Source: Croceibacterium segetis
Lineage (GTDB): Bacteria > Pseudomonadota > Alphaproteobacteria > Sphingomonadales > Sphingomonadaceae
DNA: 64,000 nt
Assembly (NCBI RefSeq): GCF_011320115.1
Contig: NZ_JAANOZ010000004.1
Span: 124,001-188,000 of the forward strand
Direction: 5' to 3'
Below are positions 17,751 through 25,984 of the stretch, piece by piece (within the stretch, counting starts at the first letter, position 1; every line of letters begins with the position of its first letter). The notes under the pieces are model-generated. The model saw only the letters and a list, made by a program, of their open reading frames with translations. It was not told the DNA's origin and made no database searches. Made by a program: the position numbers and the translations under genes.

Positions 17751-18152
17751 ATGACCAAATTGAGCGACGGCGACTACCAGACGCTCGCCGGATTCCGCTA
17801 CGCGCTGCGCCGGTTCGGCCGCTATTCGGAAGCCGCGGCGGAAGAAGCGGGGCTGACCCCGCGCCAGCACCAGGCATTGCTGGCGATCCGCGCCGGGCCC
17901 GGCGGCACGCTGCGTGTCGGCGAGCTCGCCGAGCGGCTGTTCCTGCGCCCGCACAGCGCTTCGGAACTGGTCCAGCGGATGGAGGAGCAGGGCCTGCTGC
18001 AGCGGGAAACCGGCCCTGCCGACAAGCGCCAGGTCGCTGTGCGCCTCCACGAGCGCGGCAAGCGCGTGCTCGAGGAACTCTCGCAAAGCCACCGCGCCGA
18101 ACTCCGCCGCCTGCGCCCGATGCTGCAGGAACTGCTGGCAGAGCTCGGTTAA
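17751..18152 (+). CDS. MarR-family transcriptional regulator
   Basis: A 133-residue winged-helix protein with a MarR core: LTPRQHQALLAIRAGPGG, the HTH region VGELAERLFLRPHSASELVQ, and the wing ETGPADKRQVAVRLHERG. An AGAGGGG site lies 5 nt upstream of the ATG. Being divergent from the ClC gene and sharing a 21-bp palindrome with it, it is most likely the local repressor of the ClC gene and of itself. Confidence 0.9.
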   Translation: MTKLSDGDYQTLAGFRYALRRFGRYSEAAAEEAGLTPRQHQALLAIRAGPGGTLRVGELAERLFLRPHSASELVQRMEEQGLLQRETGPADKRQVAVRLHERGKRVLEELSQSHRAELRRLRPMLQELLAELG

Positions 18153-18362
18153 CCAAGACTTCTTTTTTATAGTCCTGAATTTACTCAAACCACATGGTAA
18201 ACAGAATTTTACCCTAATTGTAGGTATCGTAACCTATCGGTAACTTTCTTGTTGAGCGCCGGGAACCGGCTGTATTTATTTGAGTTGGCCACGCACTTGG
18301 GAAAGCGCCGCGCTACTTCCGCGCGCCTTACCCGCATACAAAGGACTGGCAGGGGGATTTCC
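18153..18362. other. AT-rich regulatory gap upstream of the PilZ gene
   Basis: This 210-nt region is markedly more AT-rich than its surroundings. It contains an inverted repeat GGTAAA/TTTACC (18196-18213) and a direct repeat TATCGTAAC / TATCGGTAAC (18225-18244). No coding potential is seen. It probably holds the promoter of the PilZ gene and the 3' end of the marR transcript (inference). Confidence 0.45.
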
Positions 18363-18986
18363 ATGTCGGCTGATCCGTTACCATCGGTCGAGTACGGCCT
18401 TACGAACCTCTCGTATGCAAAGCTCGACCGGCGCAGCACCCCGCGGTTCCGCACCGTATGCTTCGACGTGAAAGTCGTGCGCGGCGAAAACGCCGGGCTG
18501 TTTCGCGCGCGAAACATCTCCGACACGGGGATCAAGCTCGACACGCACTGGCAGCTCACCGCCGGCGAACGCGTCCTCGTCAAACTGTCGGAAAGCCTGG
18601 CAATCCACGGCGCGGTATTGTGGAGCGAAAGCGGGCGCTGCGGGATCGGGTTCGACCGGCCGATCGACTGTGCGTCGCTGCTGCGCGCGGGTGCCGAGCT
18701 GAAGCGCGACGACCGCCGCGGCGCGCTACGGCTGGAGACGATGACCCGGGCGACGAGCTACGGGGAAAACGGCATCCGCCCGGTCAGGATCACCGACGTC
18801 TCGCCGCGCGGCATGGGCCTGGCGCACGACGGCACGCTGGCGCCCGGCATGCAGCTCAAGCTGATCGCCGAGAACGGCGTCGCCCGCATCGGCGCGGTCC
18901 GCTGGGCCACCGCGGGCCGCGCCGGCGTTCGCCTGGTCGAGCCGCTGAGCAGCGAAGAGCTCGAGCGCGTGGGAGAGACCGTCTAG
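18363..18986 (+). CDS. PilZ-domain protein (two PilZ modules)
   Basis: A 207-residue cytoplasmic protein with two tandem PilZ-like modules. The first has RxxxR at residues 24-28 and NISDTG at 51-56; the second has RxxxR at about 119-123 and DVSPRG at 145-150. Both keep the core c-di-GMP contacts, so binding of the second messenger is likely. The ATG at 18363 is preceded by AGGGGG at 6 nt. PilZ proteins often control motility or pili; the tad locus in this window is 9 kb away. Confidence 0.85.
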   Translation: MSADPLPSVEYGLTNLSYAKLDRRSTPRFRTVCFDVKVVRGENAGLFRARNISDTGIKLDTHWQLTAGERVLVKLSESLAIHGAVLWSESGRCGIGFDRPIDCASLLRAGAELKRDDRRGALRLETMTRATSYGENGIRPVRITDVSPRGMGLAHDGTLAPGMQLKLIAENGVARIGAVRWATAGRAGVRLVEPLSSEELERVGETV

Positions 18987-19094
18987 CGGCGAGCTGCTGT
19001 TCAATACATCGGTCGAACGCCGGCGCTGGTTTGTCGATGCCGCATTGCCACTTGCGGTTGCGGGTCGTCAGGTCGCCCAGTGGGGGGCCTTGGC

Positions 19095-21161
19095 ATGCGG
19101 ACAAGTCGTCGCGAATTCATCGAACTGGCGGCCACCCTCGGCGCGACCCTTGCGTGGACCGCGCCGGCGCAGGCTTCGCGCAGCCGGTGGCGCGAAAATC
19201 GCGAAGTGTTTCCCCAGGGAGTCGCTTCCGGCGATCCCGACCCCGCCAGCGTGATCCTGTGGACACGCCGACCGTTCGGCGGCGATGCAACCCAAGTCCT
19301 CGATCTCGAAGTGGCGGAAGACCCGCGCTTTCAGCGCGTCGTCAGCCGCGCGGCCGCGGCGGTTGCCGCGGAATCGGACTGGACCGCCCGCGTCCTCGTG
19401 GCCGGCCTCAAGCCCTCGCGCTTCTACTGGTACCGCTTCACCGACAAGGAGGGCAACGGCAGCCGCATCGGGCGCACGCGCACCGCGCCGGCGCCGGACG
19501 ACCGGCGGCCGGTCAACTTCGCCTTCGTCAGCTGCCAGGACGTCAACGAAGGGACGCTCAATGCCTATCGGCGGATGATCTTCGAGGACGAGCGCGCGGC
19601 AGCCAGGGACCAGCTCGAGTTCGTCCTCCACCTCGGCGATTTCATTTACGAGGTGGTCGAGTACCCCGAGGAAGCAAAGACCCGCTACGACCGCACGATT
19701 TACGAGGTCGCGCGCATTCCGGACGGGCGCCAGGTCGGCAAATTCCACATCCCGCTGACCGTCGAGGGTTACCGGGCGGTCTACAAGGGCTACCTCGCGG
19801 ACCCGGACCTGCAGGATGCCCGCGCGCGATGGCCGTTCGTGTGCATCTGGGACAACCACGAGTTCTCGTGGATGGGCCGGCAGAGCATCGTGAAGAACCC
19901 CGCGTGGGAGATTCCCGGGCAAACCGTCAAGGTCGCCGCCAACCAGGCGTGGTTCGAATACATCCCGGCGCGCGTCACCGCGCCCAGCGGCTCGCTCGAC
20001 CGCTTCGGCCCGCCCAAGGTGGAAAACGTCAAGATCGAGACCTGGGACGACAACGGCCTTGGCCTCGAGCCCAACAACTTGATCGCGATCAACAGCCTCA
20101 CGGCCTACCGCACATTCCGCTACGGCCCGCACCTCGACCTCATCATCACCGACGAACGCAGCTATCGCGGCCCCGACGCGTTCAGCGATCGCTCGCTCGG
20201 CCAGCTGGGCGGCGAGGAATTCATCAACATGTTTCCCGAGAGCCAGATGCGGGTGCTCGACGGCGGCCGGGTGTTCAACGGCGGCAACCCGCCGGCGGAA
20301 ATCCGCTTCGGCGACAAGCACGTCCCCAACCCGCAAAGGAACTCCGCGCCGCAGACCATCCTCGGGGCCGAGCAAAAGGCCTGGTTCAAGGAGCAGCTCA
20401 GGAGCTCGAAGGCCACCTGGAAGATCTGGGCCAGCTCGCAAGGCGCGATCGACAATCGGGCCGATCCGCAGAACCTGCCACCGGGCCTGACCAAGGAGGC
20501 CTGGCCGAGCGACGCCGGCTACGCCTGCCTCGGCGGCGCCGATTTCGGCGCGACCTATACCGAGCGGGGCGAGATCTACGACCTCGTCCGCGAGGCGAAC
20601 GTCACCGGCTTCGCGATCGTCGCCGGCGACCTGCACAGCTTCTGGGCCGGTTACGCGGCCAAGGATCTGCCGCCCGGCAAGTTCGAACCGGTCGGCCTGA
20701 GCTTCATCGGCGGCTCGCTGTCGAGCGCGGGGCCGATGGAGGGCATGGAGTACAACCTGCCGAAGGACGTAGCGCTGCGCCCGCTGTTCCTCGCCGACCG
20801 GCCCGACGGCGGCAAGCCCGCGTGGACCTTCAACATGCTGCTGCGGCACGGCGTGCGCTCGTGCCTCGAATACGCCAAGAGCTTCGACCTCGAGCGCGCC
20901 CTCGCCCTGTCCAACCCCGACAACGCCCCGCACCTCGAGTTCCTCGACCTCGGCGGCCACGGCTATGCCAAGGTGCGCCTGAGCGGGCAGGAGATGCGCA
21001 CGGAGTTCGTCTGCATCCCCCGCCCCGTCACCCGGAGCGACCGCCCCGACGGCGGCTCGCTGCGCTACCGCGTCGCGCTCACCGCCGCCCTGTGGCAACC
21101 AGGCGAACGGCCGCGGCTGCGGCGGCAGGTGCTCGAAGGGGACGTCGGGCTGTCGGTGTGA
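19095..21161 (+). CDS. alkaline phosphatase D family protein (PhoD-like), Tat-exported
   Basis: A 688-residue phosphoesterase. The N-terminus has a twin-arginine signal (RTSRREFIEL) and Ala-rich h-region, cleaved near AQA. It then has the PhoD N-terminal beta domain (FPQGVASGDPDPASVILWTR) and the metallophosphatase core with metal-binding motifs SCQDVNEG, LHLGDFIYE, WDNHEFSW and AGDLHSFWAGY. The family releases phosphate from phosphodi- and monoesters using Ca/Fe in the periplasm or outside. It is longer than typical PhoD, mainly by an insert after residue 200. The ATG at 19095 directly starts the signal. Confidence 0.9.
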   Translation: MRTSRREFIELAATLGATLAWTAPAQASRSRWRENREVFPQGVASGDPDPASVILWTRRPFGGDATQVLDLEVAEDPRFQRVVSRAAAAVAAESDWTARVLVAGLKPSRFYWYRFTDKEGNGSRIGRTRTAPAPDDRRPVNFAFVSCQDVNEGTLNAYRRMIFEDERAAARDQLEFVLHLGDFIYEVVEYPEEAKTRYDRTIYEVARIPDGRQVGKFHIPLTVEGYRAVYKGYLADPDLQDARARWPFVCIWDNHEFSWMGRQSIVKNPAWEIPGQTVKVAANQAWFEYIPARVTAPSGSLDRFGPPKVENVKIETWDDNGLGLEPNNLIAINSLTAYRTFRYGPHLDLIITDERSYRGPDAFSDRSLGQLGGEEFINMFPESQMRVLDGGRVFNGGNPPAEIRFGDKHVPNPQRNSAPQTILGAEQKAWFKEQLRSSKATWKIWASSQGAIDNRADPQNLPPGLTKEAWPSDAGYACLGGADFGATYTERGEIYDLVREANVTGFAIVAGDLHSFWAGYAAKDLPPGKFEPVGLSFIGGSLSSAGPMEGMEYNLPKDVALRPLFLADRPDGGKPAWTFNMLLRHGVRSCLEYAKSFDLERALALSNPDNAPHLEFLDLGGHGYAKVRLSGQEMRTEFVCIPRPVTRSDRPDGGSLRYRVALTAALWQPGERPRLRRQVLEGDVGLSV

Positions 21162-21573
21162 AGTTTACACGAACCGGACAGGTTGACACGTTCCAGGGCG
21201 ATATCGGCCGGTTTTGTCGCTTTTCCCGCCCGTTCTTGTCACCTTCCGAGTCCGAAAATGTCGCGTTCGGGCGGCAGGATTGTCGTCTTGCTCGACACAC
21301 GACGCCGCGCCCGCCAGTTCTCGCGCCCGTCAGCTTGCGCCCGGTCCCACCCCCGCGCGAACAACGTGCCCTCACCGAGCCGCTCGCGCAGGCGATAGGC
21401 CAACTGCCGGCTCATCACCCCCGCCCGCTCCGCCTCGCCGACCCGCCGACCCGCCCGAGATCGGCGACCACGCCGAGGAAGACGTGGGCCTTGAGGTGGC
21501 CCAGTGATAGCGGGGACCGGGAAGCGAGGATTTATCGGGTGCGGGCGGGCTCATCGATGAGGGTAAGGCACAA
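21160..21573. repeat. dispersed intergenic element, copy C (degenerate)
   Basis: It starts at GAAGTTTACA right at the phoD stop and continues with GGTTGACACG and GGCCGGTTTTGTCGC (to about 21243). The end block GCGGGCTCATCG...TAAGGCACAA (21544-21573) matches the end block of copy B at 57706-57734. Between the blocks is about 300 nt of GC-rich, non-coding sequence with a short minus-strand open frame of no known similarity. Confidence 0.5.
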
Positions 21574-22007
21574 GTGAGGTTTTTTTGGAAGGGGTTTTTG
21601 CGGCGGATTCAGTCCAAAGCGGACCCACCCCCCCTTCGTCATTATCCTCTGGTCAGCTTCGCTCCCCCTGAACGCGAGAACCCAGCGGGCTCTCGCGGTG
21701 CAGCGCGACTTCCAACCGACCGTCTATCTCCCTCGCGAACCGCAAAACGGCGCCATCTACACCGGCGCGACCTCGGACTTGATCCAACGCATCCACCAGG
21801 ACCGCGAGGGCGTGTTCGAGGGCTTCACCAAGGACACAGCATCAAGCGTCTGGTGTGGTTCGAGAGGCACTCGACAATGGAGCACGCAATCGTGCGCGAG
21901 AAAGGGATAAAGAAAGGGATAAAAAAGTGGCTGCGACAGTGGAAGATGGAGCCGATCGAGTGCGACAACCTTGGCTGGTGCGACCTGGCCGAGGGTGCTT
22001 CTGGAGT

Positions 22008-22042
22008 CGACTGGGTCCCCGCTTTCGCGGGGATGACGAAGG
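22008..22042. repeat. common proteobacterial hairpin repeat
   Basis: A CCCCGC-TTTC-GCGGGG hairpin (22017-22032) inside the well-known dispersed motif gtcccCGCtttCGCGgggatgac. It is found in many sphingomonad and other proteobacterial intergenic regions. Here it abuts the decayed GIY-YIG gene. Confidence 0.75.
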
Positions 22043-22059
22043 GTGGTGGAGGAAGCTTC

Positions 22060-22089
22060 AATGTCCGCTTTCGACCCGTTGCGGTCATT
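22060..22089. repeat. imperfect palindromic repeat, copy 1
   Basis: AATGTCCGCTTTCGACCCG followed by TTGCGGTCATT. It has AATGTCCGC/GCGGwCATT arms around a TTTCsACCC core, the same layout as the copies at 23089, 23319, 24639, 27541 and 29890. Confidence 0.7.
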
Positions 22090-22236
22090 CCTGTTATTGA
22101 TTGCACGACGCGCGGGTGACGGCGGTCGCCTGCCACAGAATGGCTTTGATCTTCTCCCATCACTTGGTGACCTTAGCGCATTCGAAATTGTGTCTTGACG
22201 GTGGCTCCCGGGTCGAGCTTTAGCGGGTGTATTGGT

Positions 22237-22601
22237 ATGAAAGACATCGAACCGTTGCCGGCCACCCTTGGTTTGGGCGCATTCAAGTTATTGCCAACGG
22301 CGAACTGGACAGTCCCGAGAGTCCTCTTCGCCACGCCTTTCAATTGCTCCGGTTGTCGCCGCGGGAATTCCGGCCTCTTGAATACGCGGCGCTCGACGAA
22401 AAGGGCTATGACGCCCTTCTGGAGGCCGGAAAACTCGAGGCTGCAGCGAGACGCTTGGTCGCAGCTCCCACCTTGGCTGTCACGACCGCCTCTTGCCCGC
22501 GGGGCGTGAAGGTCGCGATTGCATGCAGAGTGCTGAAAACTTCGGTTATCGCAGAAGGAGATTCCGTTGCCTCGGCAATACTCCAGGCATGGGCGAAATG
22601 A
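22237..22601 (+). CDS. uncharacterised protein, related to 25448-25921, probable N-terminal frameshift
   Basis: The conserved body reads HPWFGRIQVIANGELDSPE, SPLRHAFQLLRLSPREFRPL, KLEAAARRLVAAPTLAV and ends SVASAILQAWAK. It aligns along its length with the minus-strand gene at 25448-25921 (WFTRIELIADGAL, SLRHASHLLQLTPEPLRPF, ADAVLEAWAAR). The best start by that alignment is the ATG at 22237 (MKDIEPLPA), but it is one frame off from the body. A one-base shift near 22262 is implied, unless translation begins at the in-frame ATG at 22227. No known domain can be assigned with confidence. It may be a pseudogene. Confidence 0.55.
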
Positions 22602-22647
22602 TTACTGGCACTCAGATCTGAGTTCAGCACCGCCGACCTCGGGAAAG

Positions 22648-22881
22648 CTATTGGATCCTAGCCAAGAGACCGATCCTGACGGCGTCCGCCACCGTCCTAG
22701 CAGATAATTTCTCCATTAGGACGTCGCGAGCTGACTCTGTTTCGTCTAAAGGTAGCGATAACATCATCGCGATTGACTTGATCGAGCGCCCCTGAACAAG
22801 TGCGCTCAGAATTTGCCTCTCTGTTGCCGTAAGAGCCGCAATTAGACTTAGTGGGTCTCGCTGATGGCTATCGAGCGACAT
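22648..22881 (-). CDS. stand-alone LuxR-type helix-turn-helix protein
   Basis: A 77-residue protein consisting of little more than a LuxR/GerE DNA-binding domain: LTATERQILSALVQGRSIKS (helices 1-2) and MEKLSARTVADAVRIGLLA (final helix). The central recognition part (LPLDETESARDV) departs from the usual consensus. There is no receiver or autoinducer domain; an in-frame stop lies 8 codons upstream. It could be a small regulator or the remnant of a FixJ-like regulator. Confidence 0.6.
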   Translation of the reverse strand: MSLDSHQRDPLSLIAALTATERQILSALVQGRSIKSIAMMLSLPLDETESARDVLMEKLSARTVADAVRIGLLARIQ

Positions 22882-23088
22882 GGGAGCAAGGTCTACAATT
22901 CATTCGACATTCTTGTCCTGCAAGTGAAAGTCCCGGTCAACGCTGGAGGTAATAACGACCACCGGACTCACGCACAACCAGATTGCGCTACGAAGCAGTG
23001 GGCAATGAGGTCGATTGGCAGTTGGCCCACCAGGACCATGCGCATGTCCATTCACCTGCCTTAATGAGTGGTCCAGCGCGCTTCCCGA

Positions 23089-23116
23089 ATTCCGCTTCCC
23101 ACCCTTGTCGGACGGG
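23089..23116. repeat. imperfect palindromic repeat, copy 2 (degenerate)
   Basis: ATTCCGCTTCCCACCC then TTGTCGGACGGG. It keeps the CCGCTTyCsACCC core and the GGAC right arm of the family, but the outer left arm is lost. Confidence 0.5.
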
Positions 23117-23318
23117 CTGCACACGACCAATTTTTCGGGCACCCATGAGCTACTGGCGAGACCGTCCCAACTGGAAACGTGTGCGAAACAAGCCACCACG
23201 ACGCCGCCGGAGATGTATCAACCCGCTATCCCGACGCCCTTCCAGCTAAGTCGGGTGTTGAGCCCTCGGCGGACGAAGCGGACCTTGACCGCCGGCGGCT
23301 CTTCCAGTCATCGCGGAC

Positions 23319-23347
23319 AATCTTCTTTCGACCAACTGCGGACATTC
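23319..23347. repeat. imperfect palindromic repeat, copy 3
   Basis: TCTTCTTTCGACCAA followed by CTGCGGACATTC. The right arm GCGGACATT is intact and the core TTTCGACC is kept; the left arm is degraded. Confidence 0.6.
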
Positions 23348-23370
23348 AATGAGCGGGGTCAGATGACAGC

Positions 23371-23502
23371 ATGGTTGATCTGTCTGCAATTTCAATGGCC
23401 GCTCCGCAGTGGATGCAAGCCTGGGTGGACCCGGACGTCGAGAGGCTCGATGGCTTTCTCGCGCCCGAATATGCGCTCGTCGGCGCTGCCTTTCCCGGGT
23501 GA
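23371..23502 (+). pseudogene. N-terminal fragment of an NTF2-like (DUF4440/SnoaL) protein
   Basis: A 43-codon frame containing PQWMQAWVDPDVERLDGFLA and PEYALVGAAFPG. This is the opening helix and first strand of small NTF2-like proteins, which are normally about 120-140 residues. A stop codon follows directly, and I find no continuation in another frame. It is therefore a truncated remnant. Confidence 0.5.
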
Positions 23503-23766
23503 TACTCGGATCGCAATTCCTTGCTCAAAACCGCAATCTGCGTTTACACAGCCGAACGGGGCACCTTCACCGATCCGGGGGTGCGTGAGATCTCCTCTGG
23601 TCCGCCGGCTTGTAGCAATGTGCGTTGCTATGGAGTCACAATTCCGTAGCCTAGACACGATGGAAGCCTCGAAGCGCGCATTCGCCAAGACTGAGAGCAT
23701 CTCGCGCACGAAAATTTAACAAAGATCGTGAACTCGCTTGTAGGCTTTCGGTCTTATGAGCCAGCC

Positions 23767-23949
23767 ATGAGCACCGCATCTGATTACCGAAACCTCGCCG
23801 CCAAGTTCCGCCGAGAAGCCGAATGTGCGGTGTTACCGCAACTGCGCCAAGTCAATTCAGCGGCGGCTGAACGGTGGGAGTTCCTTGCCGATGAATTGGA
23901 GCGGACAGAAGGATCAGCGAAAGCGAACCGGATGGATTGGTTCCGCTAG
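23767..23949 (+). CDS. small helical hypothetical protein
   Basis: A 60-residue protein. It resembles the short helical proteins common in sphingomonads and rhizobia with a YRxxAxxFRxxAE...W..LAdELE pattern: SDYRNLAAKFRREAEC, then AAAERWEFLADELER. Function unknown. The ATG at 23767 is preferred over 23728 because the family begins with this segment. It is one of the few frames in the accessory segment that looks intact. Confidence 0.55.
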   Translation: MSTASDYRNLAAKFRREAECAVLPQLRQVNSAAAERWEFLADELERTEGSAKANRMDWFR

Positions 23950-24060
23950 AATCCAGAGGACCCGCGCACCTTTGCGGATATTCGCGACGGCTGCTTGACT
24001 CCCGACGCTTCAAAGGAGGGTGGCGAGGGTGGGGCGAAACTCCTAGAGAGCCACTTTCCA

Positions 24061-24501
24061 AACGCCTGCGTCCAAGCATAGCTTCGAGGCGTTCAGGCCA
24101 AATCTGCTCCGATGTCATTCGCAGCTCGGCTTGGTCCACCAGCAGTCGGCCGAGATCTCTTCGTGTTCCAACTGGGTCCAATTGGCGTCCGACACCGCGT
24201 ACTAGTCAACCTGCACGAGAAAATAACGTTCGTCAGCCTCGACGACCTCGCCAGACGTAAGCGCAAACCGAGCAATCCGCTTCGCGATCTCAGGCCCGAC
24301 ATCAACCAGGCGCAGACCGACCTCTTCGTGAAGCTCGCGGCGCGCCGCCCCGCGATAATCCTCACCGGGTTCAAGACCTCCGCCCGGAGTGGCCCAGAAC
24401 ACCTGCCCTGCGAATGGTGCGACTTTGGGCTGGAACCGGAACAGAAGAACCTCGTCGCGACCGTTCACCACAAGGAGCCGTGAAGACGGGCGTTGCTGCA
24501 T
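24061..24501 (-). pseudogene. Nudix hydrolase, inactivated by an internal stop and a frameshift
   Basis: The first 99 codons hold a perfect Nudix box, from GGLEPGED through RRELHEEVGL, within a normal N-terminal fold (RLLVVNGRDEVLLFRFQP). Translation stops at a TAG after RYFLVQVD. The same frame then continues with DANWTQLEHEEISADCWWTK, and after a one-base shift with ELRMTSEQIWPERLEAML, the usual C-terminal helix of this Nudix group. The catalytic box is intact but the C-terminal third is lost. Confidence 0.8.
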
Positions 24502-24819
24502 TACAGTTCGTCTACCCGCTGAGCAGCAGGCGCCGCAACCCGCAGTGTTGATATAAGATCGCCGAACACAATCTCGTCGGCACCCGGTCGTGAACGCCCG
24601 TTAACCCGAAGGCTGGTCGCGCCTCAGTGTTGCTCTCGATGTCCGGTTTCCACCCCAACCGGACGGTCAGCACACGACCCATTGCCGACATTCTGTCGGT
24701 GCACTGCGCGTGTATCCCCGCGACTCGGCCTATCGCCGCCCGAGACCCAGCTTGCGCACGGCGTGTGACCTGTTTAACTCGGTCCGACTTAACAAATGTG
24801 GGGCTGTGGTGTGAGCTCT
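24502..24819. other. 318-nt stretch without a supported gene
   Basis: No credible frame on either strand. It contains a copy of the palindromic repeat (24639-24668) and, 17 nt after it, a short perfect hairpin CCGACA-TTC-TGTCGG (24685-24699). Confidence 0.5.
24639..24668. repeat. imperfect palindromic repeat, copy 4
   Basis: GATGTCCGGTTTCCACCCCA followed by ACCGGACGGTC. The arms GTCCGGTT/AACCGGAC are perfectly complementary, a compensated variant of the family. Confidence 0.65.
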
Positions 24820-25322
24820 ATGGAGCGCGAGCCGCTTCCCGCTGCATCGCAAAAGGACGAGCTTGCGGATACCATTCGGATGCTCGCTCTGCGGATAGCG
24901 GAACCCGAAGCGAAGGCTGCTCGGGGCAGCGAAGCGCCGTCTCTCGGTCTAGTGAGGACAAGCTAGAGACTATCGCCTCATCCATTTACCGCTCGCGGCA
25001 GATCCGCTCAAGCTACTTGAAGGAGTCACTGTTATCGGATCCAGGATGGGGACATGTTGCTGGACTTGTTTATCAGCAAGATTCGCGGCCGAAGAGTTTC
25101 CACGACCAGCCTCTGTCTCGCCGCCAATACGCCTCCAGCGACGGGGCTCAGGTGGATCGACCAGCTACGCCAAGAAGCCTCCTCCAACGTGCCGCTGCGC
25201 ATGATGATGCACGGGTGCAGCTTGTTGAGATTACTCCCAAAGGCTTCCAGCAAATGCGTCGCTTCAATGTTGATAGCGTAACCCGCTTCAACATGCCGAT
25301 GCCAATTGATGGTCCGGACTAG
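24820..25322 (+). pseudogene. winged-helix MarR-type regulator, multiple frameshifts
   Basis: Recognisable family segments lie in alternating frames. Frame of 24820: QKDELADTIRMLALRIAEPE. Second frame: LETIASSIYRSRQIRSS. First frame again at 25054: MLLDLFISKIRGRRVSTTSL then CLAANTPPATGLRWID. Second frame again: AAHDDARVQLVEITPKGFQQ with the end RFNMPMP. The wing (DDAR...LTPKGF-type) and HTH entry are typical of a sphingomonad winged-helix family. At least three indels are needed to join them, so the gene is dead. Confidence 0.75.
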
Positions 25323-25447
25323 GTCCCGATGCGGCTTACCGCAAATACTGTGCGTCTATTGGCATGATCGAATGGAATAATTGAAGCCGACCTTGACGAC
25401 CGTTGACCCAAAGACTGAGCAACTGAGCGTTCCCGCAACCTCGAAAT

Positions 25448-25921
25448 TTACTGCGGCGAAGACCGCCGCTGTTCGACTAAGCCTCCGTGCGGAAATCGAT
25501 GGACCAGCCGAGATAGATCGGCTCCGAATTCCGCCCTTAGGGCCAATACGCGGGCCGCCCAAGCTTCTAGAACCGCATCTGCGACTGTTTCACCCATGCC
25601 GTGAATGTTGAGACCCAAGGCTGGGCATTTGATTGTCGCCGTGATCAGCCTGTCGCCTGCTGTCCCATCAACGCTCAAGGCGGTCCGCTGAGCAACCAGG
25701 TGCCTAGCCGCTGTATCAAAATCGCCGGAATCCAGCAGCGCCTCAAACAATTCGGCTCCTATCGAGAGACCCACGAAGGGCCGCAACGGTTCAGGCGTAA
25801 GCTGGAGCAGGTGAGATGCATGGCGAAGTGAGTTCTCGACGCAACCGAGTGCGCCGTCTGCAATCAGTTCAATCCGGGTGAACCATAAAATCGCATCGAG
25901 CGGCTCGACGTAAGCAGTCAT
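25448..25921 (-). CDS. uncharacterised protein, related to 22237-22601
   Basis: A 157-residue protein with an intact frame and a good ribosome site (GGGGGGCGGG 4 nt before the ATG at 25921). Segments MTAYVEPLDAILWFTRIELI, SLRHASHLLQLTPEPLRPF, DFDTAARHLVAQRTAL and VADAVLEAWAARVLALRAEF align with the gene at 22237. The C-terminal extension after about residue 130 is not shared. The final VxDAxLxAWAxRxxAL pattern resembles the end of phage-type alpha-beta-alpha sandwich domains, but this is too short to assign. Confidence 0.6.
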   Translation of the reverse strand: MTAYVEPLDAILWFTRIELIADGALGCVENSLRHASHLLQLTPEPLRPFVGLSIGAELFEALLDSGDFDTAARHLVAQRTALSVDGTAGDRLITATIKCPALGLNIHGMGETVADAVLEAWAARVLALRAEFGADLSRLVHRFPHGGLVEQRRSSPQ

Positions 25922-25984
25922 TTTTCCCGCCCCCCAGCGGTCGACCCGGAATAGTCAAGCCTTGAGCAGCAGCTCGGCCTCGCA

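Larger units (their letters stand above)
21698..22119 (+). pseudogene. GIY-YIG nuclease (UPF0213/YhbQ-type), frameshifted
   Basis: The first part reads VQRDFQPTVYLPREPQNGAI then YTGATSDLIQRIHQDREG, clearly the GIY-YIG family N-terminus. After GFTKD near 21833 a one-base loss moves the frame. The rest continues in another frame as SIKRLVWFERHSTMEHAIVR and KKWLRQWKMEPIECDN. An in-frame tandem duplication gives KGIKKGIKK. The reading frame then runs into the hairpin repeat at 22008. The frameshift makes a functional product unlikely. Confidence 0.8.
22882..23370. other. 489-nt stretch without a supported gene
   Basis: Only short open frames with no recognisable family occur here. The stretch contains palindromic repeat copies at 23089-23116 and 23319-23347, which interrupt every candidate frame. 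Confidence 0.5.

Noticed and set aside
18458-21577. A 1039-codon open frame covering the PilZ and phoD genes in another frame
   Set aside because: It is very rich in Arg, Pro and Gly, as expected from shadow frames in high-GC DNA, and has no recognisable motif. The phoD and PilZ frames have clear domains.
23015-23719. 234-codon plus-strand frame in the accessory segment
   Set aside because: It runs through two palindromic repeats and a decayed NTF2-like fragment in a different frame; composition is not protein-like.
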